Positions 33,194 through 45,030 of a DNA stretch of 64,000 nucleotides are shown here, piece after piece. A program made the translations under genes and the position numbers. The stretch lies in the NCBI GenBank assembly GCA_009617715.1, contig VTFK01000351.1, forward strand, positions 124,001-188,000, written 5' to 3'. A model generated the notes under the pieces. It saw only the letters and a list, made by a program, of their open reading frames with translations. It did no database searches and was not told the DNA's origin. How positions within the stretch are numbered: position 1 is the first letter of the stretch; every line of letters starts with the position of its first letter. This DNA comes from Plectrocnemia conspersa (lineage: Eukaryota; Arthropoda; Insecta; Trichoptera; Polycentropodidae).

Positions 33194-35379
33194 TACGTAT
33201 ATATAAATATATATATATAAACAATGTCCTTTGATTGTGATTATATAAAAACTAAGGAATATAAGTAAAAAGAAATATATGGTATCGTACGTTGGTGCTT
33301 AATGGAGTGTGGATTATGAATGTCATATTTCAAAGTATGATCATAAACTGATTTATTATATCATTACGCATGATTGCATTTCTTTATTTGCACAAATATG
33401 TATTAAAAAAGAACAATAATTGTAAAATATAGAAGAATACGTGCTTAGTAGCTTAGTAACTTTTTAGCTTTTTTTGTTACGAATGAATATAACATACTTC
33501 CTAAATGTAAAATATAGGACTAAATTTGTAGTCCTTTATTTTACATATTAATAATAAAAGAAATAAAATAATATAATAAAAGATGTTGATTAAAATTAAT
33601 AAGCATTACCTCTATTTTCGAATGAATTCATACATTTTATTTTATTATTGCAATTGAAAACGAAAAACTTGCTTAAAAAACCCCAAGAATGACATAGCTT
33701 CAAAATAATTTAAATTGTGTCATTATTTTTTTCGGATATTACAGAAACAAATAATAACAAAAGGACTGAAATGTTATAACTCCATTATATCAAAATATTC
33801 TCATTATTTAGTGAGATTTATTTTTTGATTGTATGAATAAATTTATTCTTTAAGATAATCACTGGACTAAGCCTAAAAAAAGATCTCTAAAAAATTGATA
33901 TTACAAGTTACAGCTCATATTTTCCTTTTATTTTTAATATCGGACACTATACTAGGCTGTAGTTATCCAAAGATGTAATTATTATAACATTAATTATATC
34001 TGTGATTAATTATATACAATAATTCATTTAATCTTTTTAATATGTATTTTTAAAATCATTCCTTAATAATGAATCAACATGAGGATGATTAAAAAGCATT
34101 CATTCATTATTGAAATAAATAATTATAATAATTTTCTTTTCTAGTAACGAGTATATAATGAGCCAATTTTATAACCAAAATACTATTACTATCTGATATA
34201 AATATTTAAATAAGTTTATATTGGCTTTCAAAATTGGTAGCGTAGGTTAGATTTTATATTATTATTAGTTTAAGCTTCTTAACATGTATATTATAAAATT
34301 ATTATTGTTTAATTGTATACTTTTGTTGCAAATTTATATACAAACACTGTTATTGTATAAGTATTTGAGGCTATATTCAGTTAAAAAGACAACTATGTAT
34401 TTTAACGATAATACATGTTGCCGTATGACAAGTTTGTGTTAATGTCTATTGTTGCCATTGATACATATGTTGGAAAGTCTATGGCATTCTCTCATATATT
34501 AAATACATAATTATATAAAATAAGAATTCTTACCTTATAAAAATGATAATTATTCAATGATGAATGAACAATATACAACTTTATATATGTATAGGTCTGT
34601 ATGTATATTTATATATGTTGGTTGTTATTAAACATAGCATCAAAGAAAATATATTTGAATCTACATGCAAGTGCAATTTGCAACAAAATAACATACAAAA
34701 ATGTTAGCAATGCGTATAATAGATCAATAATCAATTATCATTATTATGTGTGTGAAATATGTATTGGTAAATAAAAAATAAAACCGTATTTTTTGTTTAA
34801 TTTAACATGCGTAAAATTGTTATATCCAGTCGTATGAAAAGTTGTGTTAAAAGAATAAAACTATTTAATTGTTATATTTTCGCAAATAGTTTTACGTCAC
34901 GCAAATAGTTTCGCAAATAGTTTTACAAGTTTTAAGATTTAACAGGAAAATCATGATAATTACCAGTAAACACGTTCTCATAATTTTCTGATTTATTTGG
35001 AGTATGCCCAATAAAACGGTTGTTATGGCTAATATGCTTGAACCAAATCAAGAGCGCATCTGCCGTTTGTATACCGTTGGCAGTCGTAAAGTTCGAATAC
35101 GGACATGCGGCTACTTATAATAAAATACGGAGAAAAACGAAATTAAGAATTTAAATTGCTATCCAAATGTTTGCTTCAAAGTCCCTATAAAACACTCATC
35201 TTGATTATGAAGCTGTTCTAAACTATTTACATACACAGACCTGTCGTCACAATACTGAGGAGAGGAAGTAAAACACCAGAACAGCTTCAATACACAACAT
35301 CGCAAATCCAACCCAGAACAACGATTAACCGCAACAACGATGCTAGTTTCGACTACTTTACGTGAACGGCGTTTTCTGA

Positions 35380-35590
35380 TACCAATTCCACAAGGTTTCC
35401 GCCACTTTGTAAGGCACATAAAATTAACGGCTGGTGTGCTGAATCTTACTAGTTGCCGCCTCTATGTTAAAAACATTTTTTGAGCAAAATCATTTTTTTA
35501 TCGACACGGGGTCGGATTTATTCATGTGTCCAAGAAAACTGTTTGCCAGACCTCTCTGGCAAATAAACTGTGACGTTTACTATGGATGAT
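35380..35590 (+). pseudogene. LTR-retrotransposon aspartic-protease fragment
   Basis: At 35497-35570 the + strand reads a retropepsin active-site block, DTGSD followed by a C-P-R-K-L-F-type continuation, in the style of gypsy/Ty3 polyproteins. The reading upstream is interrupted by a one-base frame change in a T run at 35476-35481. A possible end of Gag precedes it. No LTR, reverse transcriptase or integrase is recognisable nearby, so it is an isolated dead fragment. Confidence 0.6.
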
Positions 35591-36321
35591 TAAATTTTAT
35601 CAAAGATTCATTTCATCGATGTGTTGGAGAAAACAAGAACTTGCATATCCAGACATTAGTTAGGACACACAAAGACGTCGGAGCATACTATAAATTTGCA
35701 CTGCCGATGACATAGATATAGAGGACATAGTAATATATTTTTTTTTACCATTAAAATATTTACTTAGAAATAATAGTAAAATTATATATTTTATGTGTAA
35801 ATTTTTAAATTATCGTGCCAGGTCAAATAATATAATGTTATGGCCAATATCATAGACGTCAAATATTTGTAATTTGTGACAGTCTGGTTTTATCTTGTAT
35901 CTCTACAAAGTTGCTATTAGGTGCAGATAAATCCACGACACCATGTACGGTTTTCAACCGCAATGTCCGAATTTATCCTACACATTCAATTTTATTTGGT
36001 ATCAAAAGAGAAAATGCATTTATCAAATAGGGTTTGTAATCCAAAACGTATATCCCAAATCCTTATATTTCATAATTTTTATATTTGATTAACCATCTTT
36101 CATATCAAATTCACCATTTTTCCATTGATACAAACATTGTCACATTTTTTTACTTTTTTTTTGTTTTTGCCTTTTATTTAATTATAAAGTTGCGCTTACA
36201 CTACGCGCAACTATTTCGCGAGTTAAGACGCGCATAGTACAGACGTGGTCCCCGAAACTTATTGCGCGAGTCAGTTTCACAGCGAGCCACCTTCCAGTCG
36301 GTTTTTAGTCGAAAAAAAAAA
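35591..36321. other. Gene-free stretch before the Harbinger locus
   Basis: A CpG-rich patch at 36185-36300 (GCGCAACTATTTCGCGAG, GACGCGCATAG) may be a transposon terminus; no partner end was found. Otherwise nothing. Confidence 0.4.
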
Positions 36322-36420
36322 TCCTCTTGCTTAATGACATAATTGACATTTTTTGTTTTAGGAATTCCAAAAAGTAACTACTAAAATTGCTAGTGAAACT
36401 CCGTCAGTTGCTACTACATC
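36322..36420 (+). repeat. 99-bp direct repeat, copy 1
   Basis: Matches 37756-37854 with about two mismatches. Both copies contain a pyrimidine tract and acceptor-like TTTTGTTTTAG followed by GAATTCCAA, so the repeat spans an intron-exon border of the Harbinger accessory gene. After the repeat the two copies diverge abruptly. Confidence 0.9.
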
Positions 36421-36445
36421 AAAGAGACTACCTTTTGCGCACATT

Positions 36446-36710
36446 GTGAACGTGTTAATACTTGAAATGAATCAGGAAGAGAGCATCCGCCTCGTCAAAT
36501 TGTATAAAAATCATTCTTTTTTTATGCGATCCCCAGAACAACCCATCACAATCGGCCAAAAGGGAGAATGCGTGGAAGGTAATGAGTGCGATCTTTCACC
36601 ACCCCGTCTCAATTCTGAAATCAAGAATAAAAACTGATGCAGTCATACAAAAGTGAAAATTCGAAGGAAAAGAAAAGCAGAATCACTGGATCAGGTAATA
36701 ATTTTTTTAT
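36446..36710 (+). pseudogene. MADF-type accessory protein fragment of a Harbinger element
   Basis: The frame starts MNQEESIRLVKLYKNHSF, the first helix of a MADF (MYB/SANT-like) domain. A 7-T run at 36517-36523 then shifts the frame; in the neighbouring frame the match continues through CDPQNNPSQ to a Trp-Lys pair typical of the third helix. PIF/Harbinger elements encode such a DNA-binding partner beside the transposase. A GTAATGAG donor-like site follows the Trp-Lys. Confidence 0.6.
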
Positions 36711-37082
36711 TCTTGTACATTTTTTTTATAACGTTTCACAGAATACCTATTTCTTATTTTTTTTATACTTGAATTAGTTAAAACAAACCTTCTTTCCAGG
36801 TAGTGAGGATATATATTAATCCAAATGGTTTGCAATACAAATATTTTGACTTTTTAAAGGACAAAGATAAACTGAATGCAGCCTTAGACACAGCTAGAAG
36901 CATAGTAAGTACATTCTTTAATTAACATCTGTTCGGGCATGGCAAATCAAGTAATCTGCTAAATGGCGACGAATGTTCTTAGTGCGTTGGATGTCCTTCG
37001 TGGAATATTACAAAGAGGCTAGAACGATCTCATTGGTTGATCATTTTGCCATGTTCCATGAATGATATCTCCATTCCTATAT

Positions 37083-37730
37083 CTATGATGCTGGGCGGTG
37101 GATAACTGCCTTCAGTTCCAATAACATTGGTTTTCTCAGTACACGAAAAACTACACTCAATATACAGAAAGCATTCTTTACTACTTGACGAGCTCTAGAA
37201 TGATGGTAATTGAATATACGTTCAGGTGAACCACTGTCCGAGTCTCCAACGAATGGTTTAATTGTGTAGTCATTCAAAGTGAATGCCTTGTTTCCTAATA
37301 TCATATAGGGCACTTCCACGCAATATTGTATTCGCAAAGCTTTCGGGCTAGGTATATTCAATCTTTGGTTCTCTAATTGTGGGTAATGTGTTGTATTTTT
37401 TAATACACCACCATCTAATATTCGCCCTTGGCAACCTATATCAACATACATGAATTTATAGTTTGCGTTGACTAACGCAAACAGCATGATTCTAAAAAAA
37501 TGTTTGTAGTTGTAGTATTCTGTGCCCTTATAGATGGGTGCTTGTAGCATGATGTGCTTTCCATCAATTGCACTGATTGCACGAGAAAAAGAATATTTGG
37601 TATCTGCACAAAAAGAATATTTGGTACCTGTACAAAAAGAGTATTTGGTACCTGTACAAAAACAAATTAAATTACGATTTTGAAAGAAGTCAATAAACAA
37701 ATATGTTGTAAAATATGTAATAAAAATCAC
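37083..37730 (-). pseudogene. PIF/Harbinger transposase, C-terminal catalytic part
   Basis: The minus-strand frame of 215 codons carries SAIDGKHIMLQAP (first Asp region), YKFMYVDIGCQGRILDGGV (second Asp), and a C-terminal RIFNYHHSRARQVVKNAFC followed by VFRVLRKP. In the family this last block normally has Glu in VxENAFG; here it is Lys, and the Asp of GDxAF is Asn, so the enzyme is probably inactive. The N-terminal 60 codons hold a threefold repeat of a TKYSF(C/S) word. The N-terminal domain appears separately at 38500-38830, with the accessory gene segment lying between on the other strand. Confidence 0.85.
37610..37665 (-). repeat. Short tandem repeat inside the Harbinger frame
   Basis: Three near-identical ~25-base units (ACAAAAAGAATATTTGGTA and variants on the + strand) give a repeated TGTKYSFC-like peptide. 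It appears to be a local expansion within the transposase coding region. Confidence 0.75.
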
Positions 37731-37755
37731 AATAGAAATATGTGATTTGAAAAAT

Positions 37756-37854
37756 TCCTCTTGCTTAATGACATAATTGACATTTTTTGTTTTAGGAATT
37801 CCAAGAAGTAACTAGTAAAATTGCTAGTGAAACTCCGTCAGTTGCTACTACATC
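37756..37854 (+). repeat. 99-bp direct repeat, copy 2
   Basis: Second copy of 36322-36420; here it continues smoothly into the accessory-protein coding exon, suggesting that this is the original context. Confidence 0.9.
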
Positions 37855-38194
37855 TACTGCCTTGTCGAAAGACAGCGTGTTCCATACTCCAGGTCCCAAA
37901 CAAATGAGAGTACAGAATAATTCAAACTCTGATAAAATGATGGAGGAAGTTTTACAGATTTTGCAGTCATCAGCTAATTCATGGAATGACCCATACTTTA
38001 AGTTTACGCTGAACTTAGCCAATGACCTTAGGAAATAGGATGCTCAAACACTTGTACACGTCAAAAGAGTCATTGCGGATGTTTTGTTTAAAGCAGATAT
38101 AGAAAGGATGCCATCATACCCTACTAGGTCATATGACAATAACCTACACCCACGAGAAGTGTACTTGTCTTGTTTCAAATATCCTCTGGACTAA
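37796..38194 (+). pseudogene. BESS-motif accessory protein exon of a Harbinger element
   Basis: From the acceptor at 37795 the frame reads EFQEVTSKIASETPSVATTS, then DPYFKFTLNLANDLRK, a stop at about 38036, and DAQTLVHVKRVIADVLFKAD, ending at a stop at 38192. The pattern of a hydrophobic helix with LR-L...V...VLF is a BESS motif, the usual partner of MADF domains. The in-frame stop shows decay. It lies opposite and between the two pieces of the minus-strand transposase. Confidence 0.65.
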
Positions 38195-38489
38195 TGCAAT
38201 ATATACGGCAAGGTAATGAGCAGGAACCATAAGACACCCAGCAGAGACAAGATACCAGTTCAACTTTCTCTTATCTACTACTACCTTATGAAAATGTTTT
38301 AGTGACCCTTAATTTTATCCCAATTATATTTGCTCTCATTTATTATTCTTAAGAAATATGTATTTTTTTTTAGTATTTTACTTCTTTTTGATTATTGTAA
38401 TGTGTAAAAATAACTTTTTGACTAAACTTAAAATATATTTTTTTATAAAGGCTATAAATACATGTTTTGAAATGTTGTTTAAAAGTATG

Positions 38490-38830
38490 AGTAATTATTC
38501 TTACCTTTACATATTCCTGGGTTGTTCAATCAATGATTCACAAACTATTACTGATATCGTACATTTTGAACAGATACTGTAAACTTGTGTATGAATCACC
38601 TGTCGCAAGGAATCGCAGTGTGACAGTCAACCTTTCTCTCACAGTAATGTACTGCTTCTCTCAACTTTTTATCCATTCTTTCGATTTCGAAAGTGATACG
38701 AGATATTCAGTCTTCTACAGTCATGCAGATGAAGTTCCTGATGGCACTTTCAATGGGTTCCAATGCCATTTCCCTCATAAGCTGGTTCTCATATTTGCAT
38801 CGCCGATGGAATAATTCCTTGCTCCATCAG
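38490..38830 (-). pseudogene. PIF/Harbinger transposase, N-terminal part
   Basis: In one minus frame around 38650-38580 the sequence reads [20 protein letters not shown] followed by YLFKM, the conserved helix-turn-helix-like N-terminus of Harbinger transposases. Stops and shifts surround it. It is separated from the catalytic part by about 750 bases holding the BESS exon. Confidence 0.7.
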
Positions 38831-40600
38831 CGTCCAATTCATTTCGTTGTTTGTTGTTCAAATACAGTATTGTCATGACGGCAAACGCAGATGCAGTACT
38901 CGGAGGTACAACTACAGAACACGACGACATAGTTGACCGCCCAAACTGACGGCTCACCTTCTTTCGCGCTTGTTTTGCGCAGCAGAAAACAAATAAAATT
39001 AATGAATTAAGAGCCATTTTGCAGTTTGAACAATGCATTTTTAATATGCATGCAGTGAACATGCATCTTGATATTGCTCAACAAAATACTGCACTAGTTT
39101 CAGACGTGAAGCAGAAAGTTTTATCCTGTCCGTTGTAACGATCTCCAGTAAAATATAACAAGGACCTAAAACAGAAGAATGCAGCACTTTAACATCACCA
39201 ATTGGTATAATTTCTGTAGACGATAATCTTGAGAAAGAAGACTAATGCGTTAGAAAAGGTATTTATTGAATATACTAACATTGTAGGTGATATGTTATCT
39301 CTCAGAAACTTGTTGCGAAAAAAAAGAACAAATGATTTTTTTAAGACTTGGATGCATGTTTGTCTGACAGTTGGAATTTTAAATTCAAATGCTAACTGCT
39401 AACAGGTGGTTTTTAAGTCATGCAAAAATAACCTAAAACAATTTTAAAAAATAAAACAATTTTGCTTATATTTTAGGTTTGTTTTTGGTAAGCAAGAATT
39501 GTCTGCTTAACCATTTGGCCACATTCAAACAATTTTTATAGAACATCCGTAGGCGGCGCTGTTCTTAATAAATTAAGAAATGAGTTTTTTATATAATAAC
39601 TTGTATGTTTATGCCGAAGGATTTCAAAAGTTGTAGAATTAATAAAAATTAGTGCTAAATATAGTAGTAGTAAGTAATATAAAGAGTTTGTCCATTTCTT
39701 ATGCATTAGTAATGTTAATAATTTTTATTTTTGTCAATAGCTCATTTTTTACCTATTTTATTGACAAAGCTTTAGTTTAAGAAACACAAAGAAATCGTTT
39801 TATTAATCCATCATGCTATTTTGGTGTATATTATATTTAATTAATCTGTTTAATTTTATTTAATTTTAATAATAAGTTTTAACAGTTGCTGCTTTAGAAT
39901 TTCATTTATCTTGATTGCAACACTTTCGTTTTTATTTTTATAGCCACGTAGATATCCTTTATCTTCATTTGTCATAAAAAAATACGATACATTTCTTTTA
40001 TATCCATTTCCATGGTGGAATTCGTACGATCGCGCGCATTTCTTCAGATTCTTAATTAAAAGTCGCACATAAAAGCCACAAATAAAGATTTCAAAAATGT
40101 AAAAAAGAAATACTTTGTTCGCTTGAACTTCTTTAGCGCCGAAAGCAATTTTAATAAAAGCCTTCGTTAAACTTTCTAAAACCGAATGCCAGCCGGCAGA
40201 AAATGAATTCGCCTCTCACCGATATTACGTTGTTAGATTTGTGCCGCAATGGTGCAGGAAATGCTAATATCTCATGATAGATAGAGCCAACAGATGCGCT
40301 CAGGATTGCTAAAATAAGGTGTTAAAAAAGGATTTTTATTTTTCATCCTTCAAGTCGTAAGAGCAACGTCAGACGTGATTCTATTTTCCAGCGTAGTTAG
40401 GAATTTCACAGCGTTAATACAAAGCAATAATCATATTATCGAATATTATGATTAATTTTTATTTTTTTGTATAAATACAATTTTTTATAACAGATAATGA
40501 TATTCGAATTGTAGTTTTTCAAATCTCTTAAAATCAGTGATAGTATATGTATTAAAAAATTATATATTAATTCACTTTTCTTATTAATTTACCAGCAAAA
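38831..40600. other. Tail of the Harbinger locus and gene-free stretch
   Basis: A + segment near 38998-39138 stays open for about 45 codons (ending DVKQKVLSCPL) and could be more of the accessory protein. The rest has no supported feature. Confidence 0.4.
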
Positions 40601-41140
40601 AAAATAAAAGACAAACTGTGGTTTGATAAACAGTTTAAAAATGTAATGTGTACTGGAAATGACACAATATACAAAATGTAAAATTTAATAAATACTACAA
40701 TAGAAGCACTGGATCTAGAGTTAGAAAAACAATACATTACAGATGCAAAATAATTTGAAAGGAAAAACAGTTACAGTATTATCATAGAAAAATTAAAAAT
40801 GATTTTAATAAAAAACAGTGTAACACGTCTAATTTGTATGACAATTACAGACAGTGGTACTGAAGTGAAAAAAATATGAGCTTCGAATTATTTAAATTAT
40901 AAAACGCATATCATTGTTTTTAACGCACTTCGTGAACATCTTAAATTATTAATGTATAATGCATATTGTCCTAATATGAAAACTTATGTATGTGTATTAT
41001 ATATGTATGTACGGGTATATCTTGAAGACATTCTTAGAATATTTGTTCACATTTTTGATGCGTACCCTATATAATACCAACATTAAAGCGATTGCAAAAC
41101 AAAGCAGCAAAAGATTTGAACGAGAAATGTGAAAGAAAAA
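40600..41140 (+). pseudogene. Possible non-LTR retrotransposon remnant
   Basis: KLWFDKQFKNV near 40615 resembles the WF-x2-E/Q block that links endonuclease and reverse transcriptase in CR1/jockey elements, and LKRLQNKAAKDLN near 41075 resembles the LQRLQNKAxR block after the reverse transcriptase. The reverse transcriptase itself is not seen between them, so a large deletion would be needed. Confidence 0.4.
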
Positions 41141-41521
41141 AAATAATGCTTAAAGGAATTTTGATGAACGAATGCTCAACTTTTTATTAAATTATCAATT
41201 ATATAGAGATAAATAAGGAAGTTTAATGCTTTTAAATTATAAATTCTCGCGTTGTTCTTTAAGCGGCACCTTAGGATTGATGCAACATGCCTTGACTCCT
41301 CAATGGATATGTATGGGTACAATAGGATGTCCTCTGGCGAGCTTATCTTTTGACACGAGAGGATATCTTTCTTCAACATTCGATGCATAAGTAAAATATA
41401 TAATAAAAAAACCACGACAATGGATCTACGAATTTTGCTTGGCCACAATTTAAATTTTAATATAGTATATTTATCTATAAATAATAATTTGTAATTCTAA
41501 ATGAAATTTAAAATTTTTTTT

Positions 41522-41962
41522 TACATCGCACAGATTTTTTGTAGTTCGCACTTTCACTCGGTTTTAATGTTAAAAACACGTTTAATATTGAACATTTTAG
41601 TCTCATCTGCTTCGGGGATAGAAGCGTAATGAAAAATTGTATTCGATCGCTTGTCGAATTGTTACAATTATTCGATCGTTTAAATTATATACAGCACGTT
41701 AACTGTTAATGTTATAAATTGTTTTTTTTACGCGATAAAATATTTAAAAATTGATTATATTTACGTGTTTTTTTTTTAGTTTTATTCTCGATATATTTCG
41801 CTAAGATACTCTTAACATCATCATCATTTAACATTAAAACCGAGTGGAAATGCGAACTACAAAAAATCTTATCTGTGCGAAGTAAAAAAGAAGTGTTATA
41901 AAAAATAATAAATCTTCTGATGATGCTAAGGTTATCTTAGCGAAATATATCGAAAATAGAAC
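41522..41962. repeat. Two interlocked inverted repeats
   Basis: Pair 1: 41522-41572 and 41829-41884 are reverse complements over about 50 bases (TTTTTTGTAGTTCGCA, CTCGGTTTTAATGTTA). Pair 2: 41779-41825 and 41918-41962 are reverse complements over about 45 bases (GATATATTTCGCTAAGATA). The right arm of pair 1 lies in the loop of pair 2, so the two palindromes overlap. Likely a MITE with a rearranged or inserted end; no coding capacity. Confidence 0.85.
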
Positions 41963-42153
41963 TCAATATTTATATATATATTTTTATTAAAACGTTAAAT
42001 TCGTCATAGATGTTCTGATCTTCTTCCTTCGAAATATTTACATCAAGAAAAAGCTGCTTCACCTTCAAGAGCATGAATATATTGTTATTGATTCTAAGAT
42101 GTTCACAATTTCCAGCACTGAGTTCTCTTTTTGCTCTGCAGAAATACATACAT
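41963..42153. other. Short spacer
   Basis: No supported feature. Confidence 0.4.
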
Positions 42154-42157
42154 TTAA

Positions 42158-43091
42158 CCCGCCGTTGGTCGCACGGCGGCGCAGCGCTCACCCTATCGGT
42201 TTTTTTGATGCCGTTTTTTTTGTATGAAACATATTAACTTGCGGATCCCTCTACTTTTCAAGAATTATGTTTTCTTCAATATTGCAGAATCAAACACGTG
42301 TTTACTAATTTGATATACATTTGGTTTTGCGTATTAGTTGTGTTATATCAAGGATCGAGAGAGAACGTTATTTACGCGGGTTAGATTCGTGCTGGAAATT
42401 TTATTTTTTGGTAGTTTATTTTTATTATTATTTACTTTTTTTTGTTAATATTATTATGTTTTTAATTTATTTTATGAATATATTTTATTTAACTCTTTTG
42501 ATACATAGTATAAAAAAACTTTTTTGAATTTTTTTTTCGATTCTTTAGATAATTTAAAAAATTAAACAAATTTATCGCAAAATTTGCAAATAAAAATATA
42601 GCAGTATTTAGGAGAGAAAACTGACACTACGATAATTCATCACCCAGAACCAAGTGAATAGAATCGTCCAAAATGTAATTTTTGCCCTAGGAAAAAATCG
42701 CAAAATCACCATCAAATGCCACATGTGCTATAACCCAATATGCAAAGAACATTCATCGGCATTATGTCCAGATTGCATAACTAGGTATTCAAGTAATCAA
42801 GATCAATAATAATATATATTTTTTCATGTTATTTTTAAAGTTTTAGGCATATATCTAAAAAAAATATATTTTACTTTTAAAATATTTATTATTTTATTTT
42901 TCTGCTTTTGTTATATATATAAAAGTTTTAAAGAATTTATTTATTTTATATATACAACACTAAAATAAACCAAAAATAAAAAAAATAATAAATATTCAAT
43001 ATTTAAACTTAAAAACAGAAAAAACTGAGAGGCGGCTATTCGCTCAGGCGCGACCAACGGCGTATGCAACACTCGCGCGACCAACGGCGGG
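42158..43091 (+). mobile_element. piggyBac-like element with TTAA duplications
   Basis: CCCGCCGTTGGTCGC starts the element at 42158 and its inverse ends it at 43091; TTAA flanks both sides (42154-42157 and 43092-43095). The GACCAACGGCG word is repeated at 43052-43061 and 43078-43089, a subterminal repeat. The 934-base element lacks most of the transposase and is non-autonomous. The GC-rich ends stand out against the AT-rich surroundings. Confidence 0.92.
42640..42810 (+). pseudogene. piggyBac transposase C-terminal Cys-rich tail
   Basis: The + strand reads RPKCNFCPRKKSQ and, after a frame change, CHMCYNPICKEHSSALCPDC, the ring-like Cys pattern (C-x2-C, C-x2-C, C..H, C-x2-C) that ends piggyBac transposases. 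It is the only coding relic in the element. Unlike the fragment at 17908-18162, all Cys pairs are kept, but the frameshift breaks it. Confidence 0.8.
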
Positions 43092-43095
43092 TTAA

Positions 43096-45030
43096 GAATG
43101 TGTGAATATACTTCTAAATATGGATTTCCATGCGGCTGGTTCTGGGCTTGGTATACTGCATAAACATTTTCAAAAAAAGAGGACCTTTTAGGGTTAATGA
43201 AGGACATTATATTTTAATTGAAAAAGGAGGACTTGTCCTCCTTTTGGATGGATCCTTTCTATTATCGATGATGCAATCCAGAATAGAAAAACTTTTCCAA
43301 GCATCGCTAAATTTATTTTCATGATTATTTTTTAAGTTTTTCAAAAGACATTGAAAAGTTTTCTTACCATATGCAATTTAAAACTCGAAATAATAACTTT
43401 TGTCATTCCTAAAATGTATTATGGATATATGTATGTACATACATATCTAGTGTGACAAAGGAACAAAAAGTTTGATACACCTTATAGGCATCAAAATAAG
43501 ATAGTGTTATATAAATCTTCGTTGACCAAACGGACGCCTGTCTCGTATTTTAATAGATATAAATCATATCTGGACTCGAATGGGTGTTTCTTCAGTTTCT
43601 GACCACCCCACCGCTAGTACTTTGATTTATACCAGTGTCCTCCATCAAACGGCGCTTCAGGACAAGGTTCTTATATAGCCCTTGCCTGTGAAACATATTA
43701 TTTGTGACAAATAATGGTGATCTGCAAATGCGAAAAGGATTGCGGCATTCTTTAATTTTTTCTCCCGCTTTTTTTATCAATCTTTGATGTTTAAAATTAT
43801 TTCATGTGAAACTTTTACATATATAATTTATCATAAAATAATTAGCATTTTTTTTATGCAAAATAAAATAAAATCTTTTGGGGCATTTAAATTTATTTGC
43901 TGAAAGTATTACTTCATAATAATATTTTTATTGTGCGGTTATTAAAATAATGAAATTCATAAGACTATCAATAACGCGATTTATTAAATATGAGTTACAT
44001 TTTACATACATTTTTTACAATAATTTGCAGAGATCACATATAGCTTATTAATAATTAGGAAGTTCAGAAAAAGCGCAATGAAAAAAAATAGTTGCAATTT
44101 GCGAGTAGAAGTCTAAATACTGCTAAATAAATATATCTATTCCTAGAGGTTCGAAAAAGTACATAATATTAGAAATTCTGTAAAGGAATATTAGAATTAC
44201 CAATAAAGTCTATTGTGAAAAAATACAGTCTAGTTTAATATAATTATTTAAAGCAAAATGGACTTAAATCACAAATATAAGTATGCAGTATACAGCTTAT
44301 AAAAACAAAAGGCCAACTTATTGTTTGAGTTGAAGCTTTTGATATACTTTTCCAAGATATTGTAATACGCAAGCTAAAGCCTAAAAATATATAATATAAT
44401 AAAGTAAACAACTGTCCTCATGATATATGTATATATAATATAAGATTTTTGACTGAATAAAATCTACATAAACATAATTACTGTAGCATATTTTTTACAA
44501 GGGAGTGGTTGTGAATAAAACTACAAAGTATTTTTAAAATGTATAAACAAACCAAGTAAAATAAAACTTTATGCAAACCATCCAAAAAAAATCCTGTTGA
44601 TGAAAAAACAACTTTATTGTAATAAGAATATAATTGTTTATAAGGTCATATTAAAACATAATGAGAGATCAACACATTCCATTTCAAAAAGGTATGAGGA
44701 GTGGTTGTTTTTTTTGAGATCTACTTTATATATTTATGTATTAGATGCGAAAAAAGTTTTTAATTTTTAAAGGTGTAATATAAAATTTAATTTATGACTA
44801 GGTTGAACTATCTACTTTTGGAGTCCACGATAAACTTCCTATTTTGTTATACGTGATTTTTAATTATTTATTGTAGTAATCCTTTTTAATGTATTTTATA
44901 GATGAAAGAATTCTCAAATTTAAATCTTAAGCCGTTAAAGTTGTTGAAGCATTTCAACATGTGTTGAAGTTGTATGACATAAACTTAACATCTTGAAGTA
45001 GGCACGATTTGATACCGGTGATACTATCAC
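43096..45030. other. Gene-free stretch
   Basis: A block at 43170-43255 with GAGGACC, GAAGGACA and GGAGGACTTGTCCTCC resembles the interior of the MITE at 30750-30857. The rest has no supported feature. Confidence 0.4.

Larger units (their letters stand above)
32588..35370. other. 3' UTR and downstream AT-rich stretch
   Basis: The 3' UTR begins here; where it ends is unclear. Apart from a CA microsatellite and candidate polyadenylation hexamers there is no supported feature. Confidence 0.5.

Noticed and set aside
33039..33224. Val/Cys-rich minus-strand frame
   Set aside because: Translation of the CA microsatellite.
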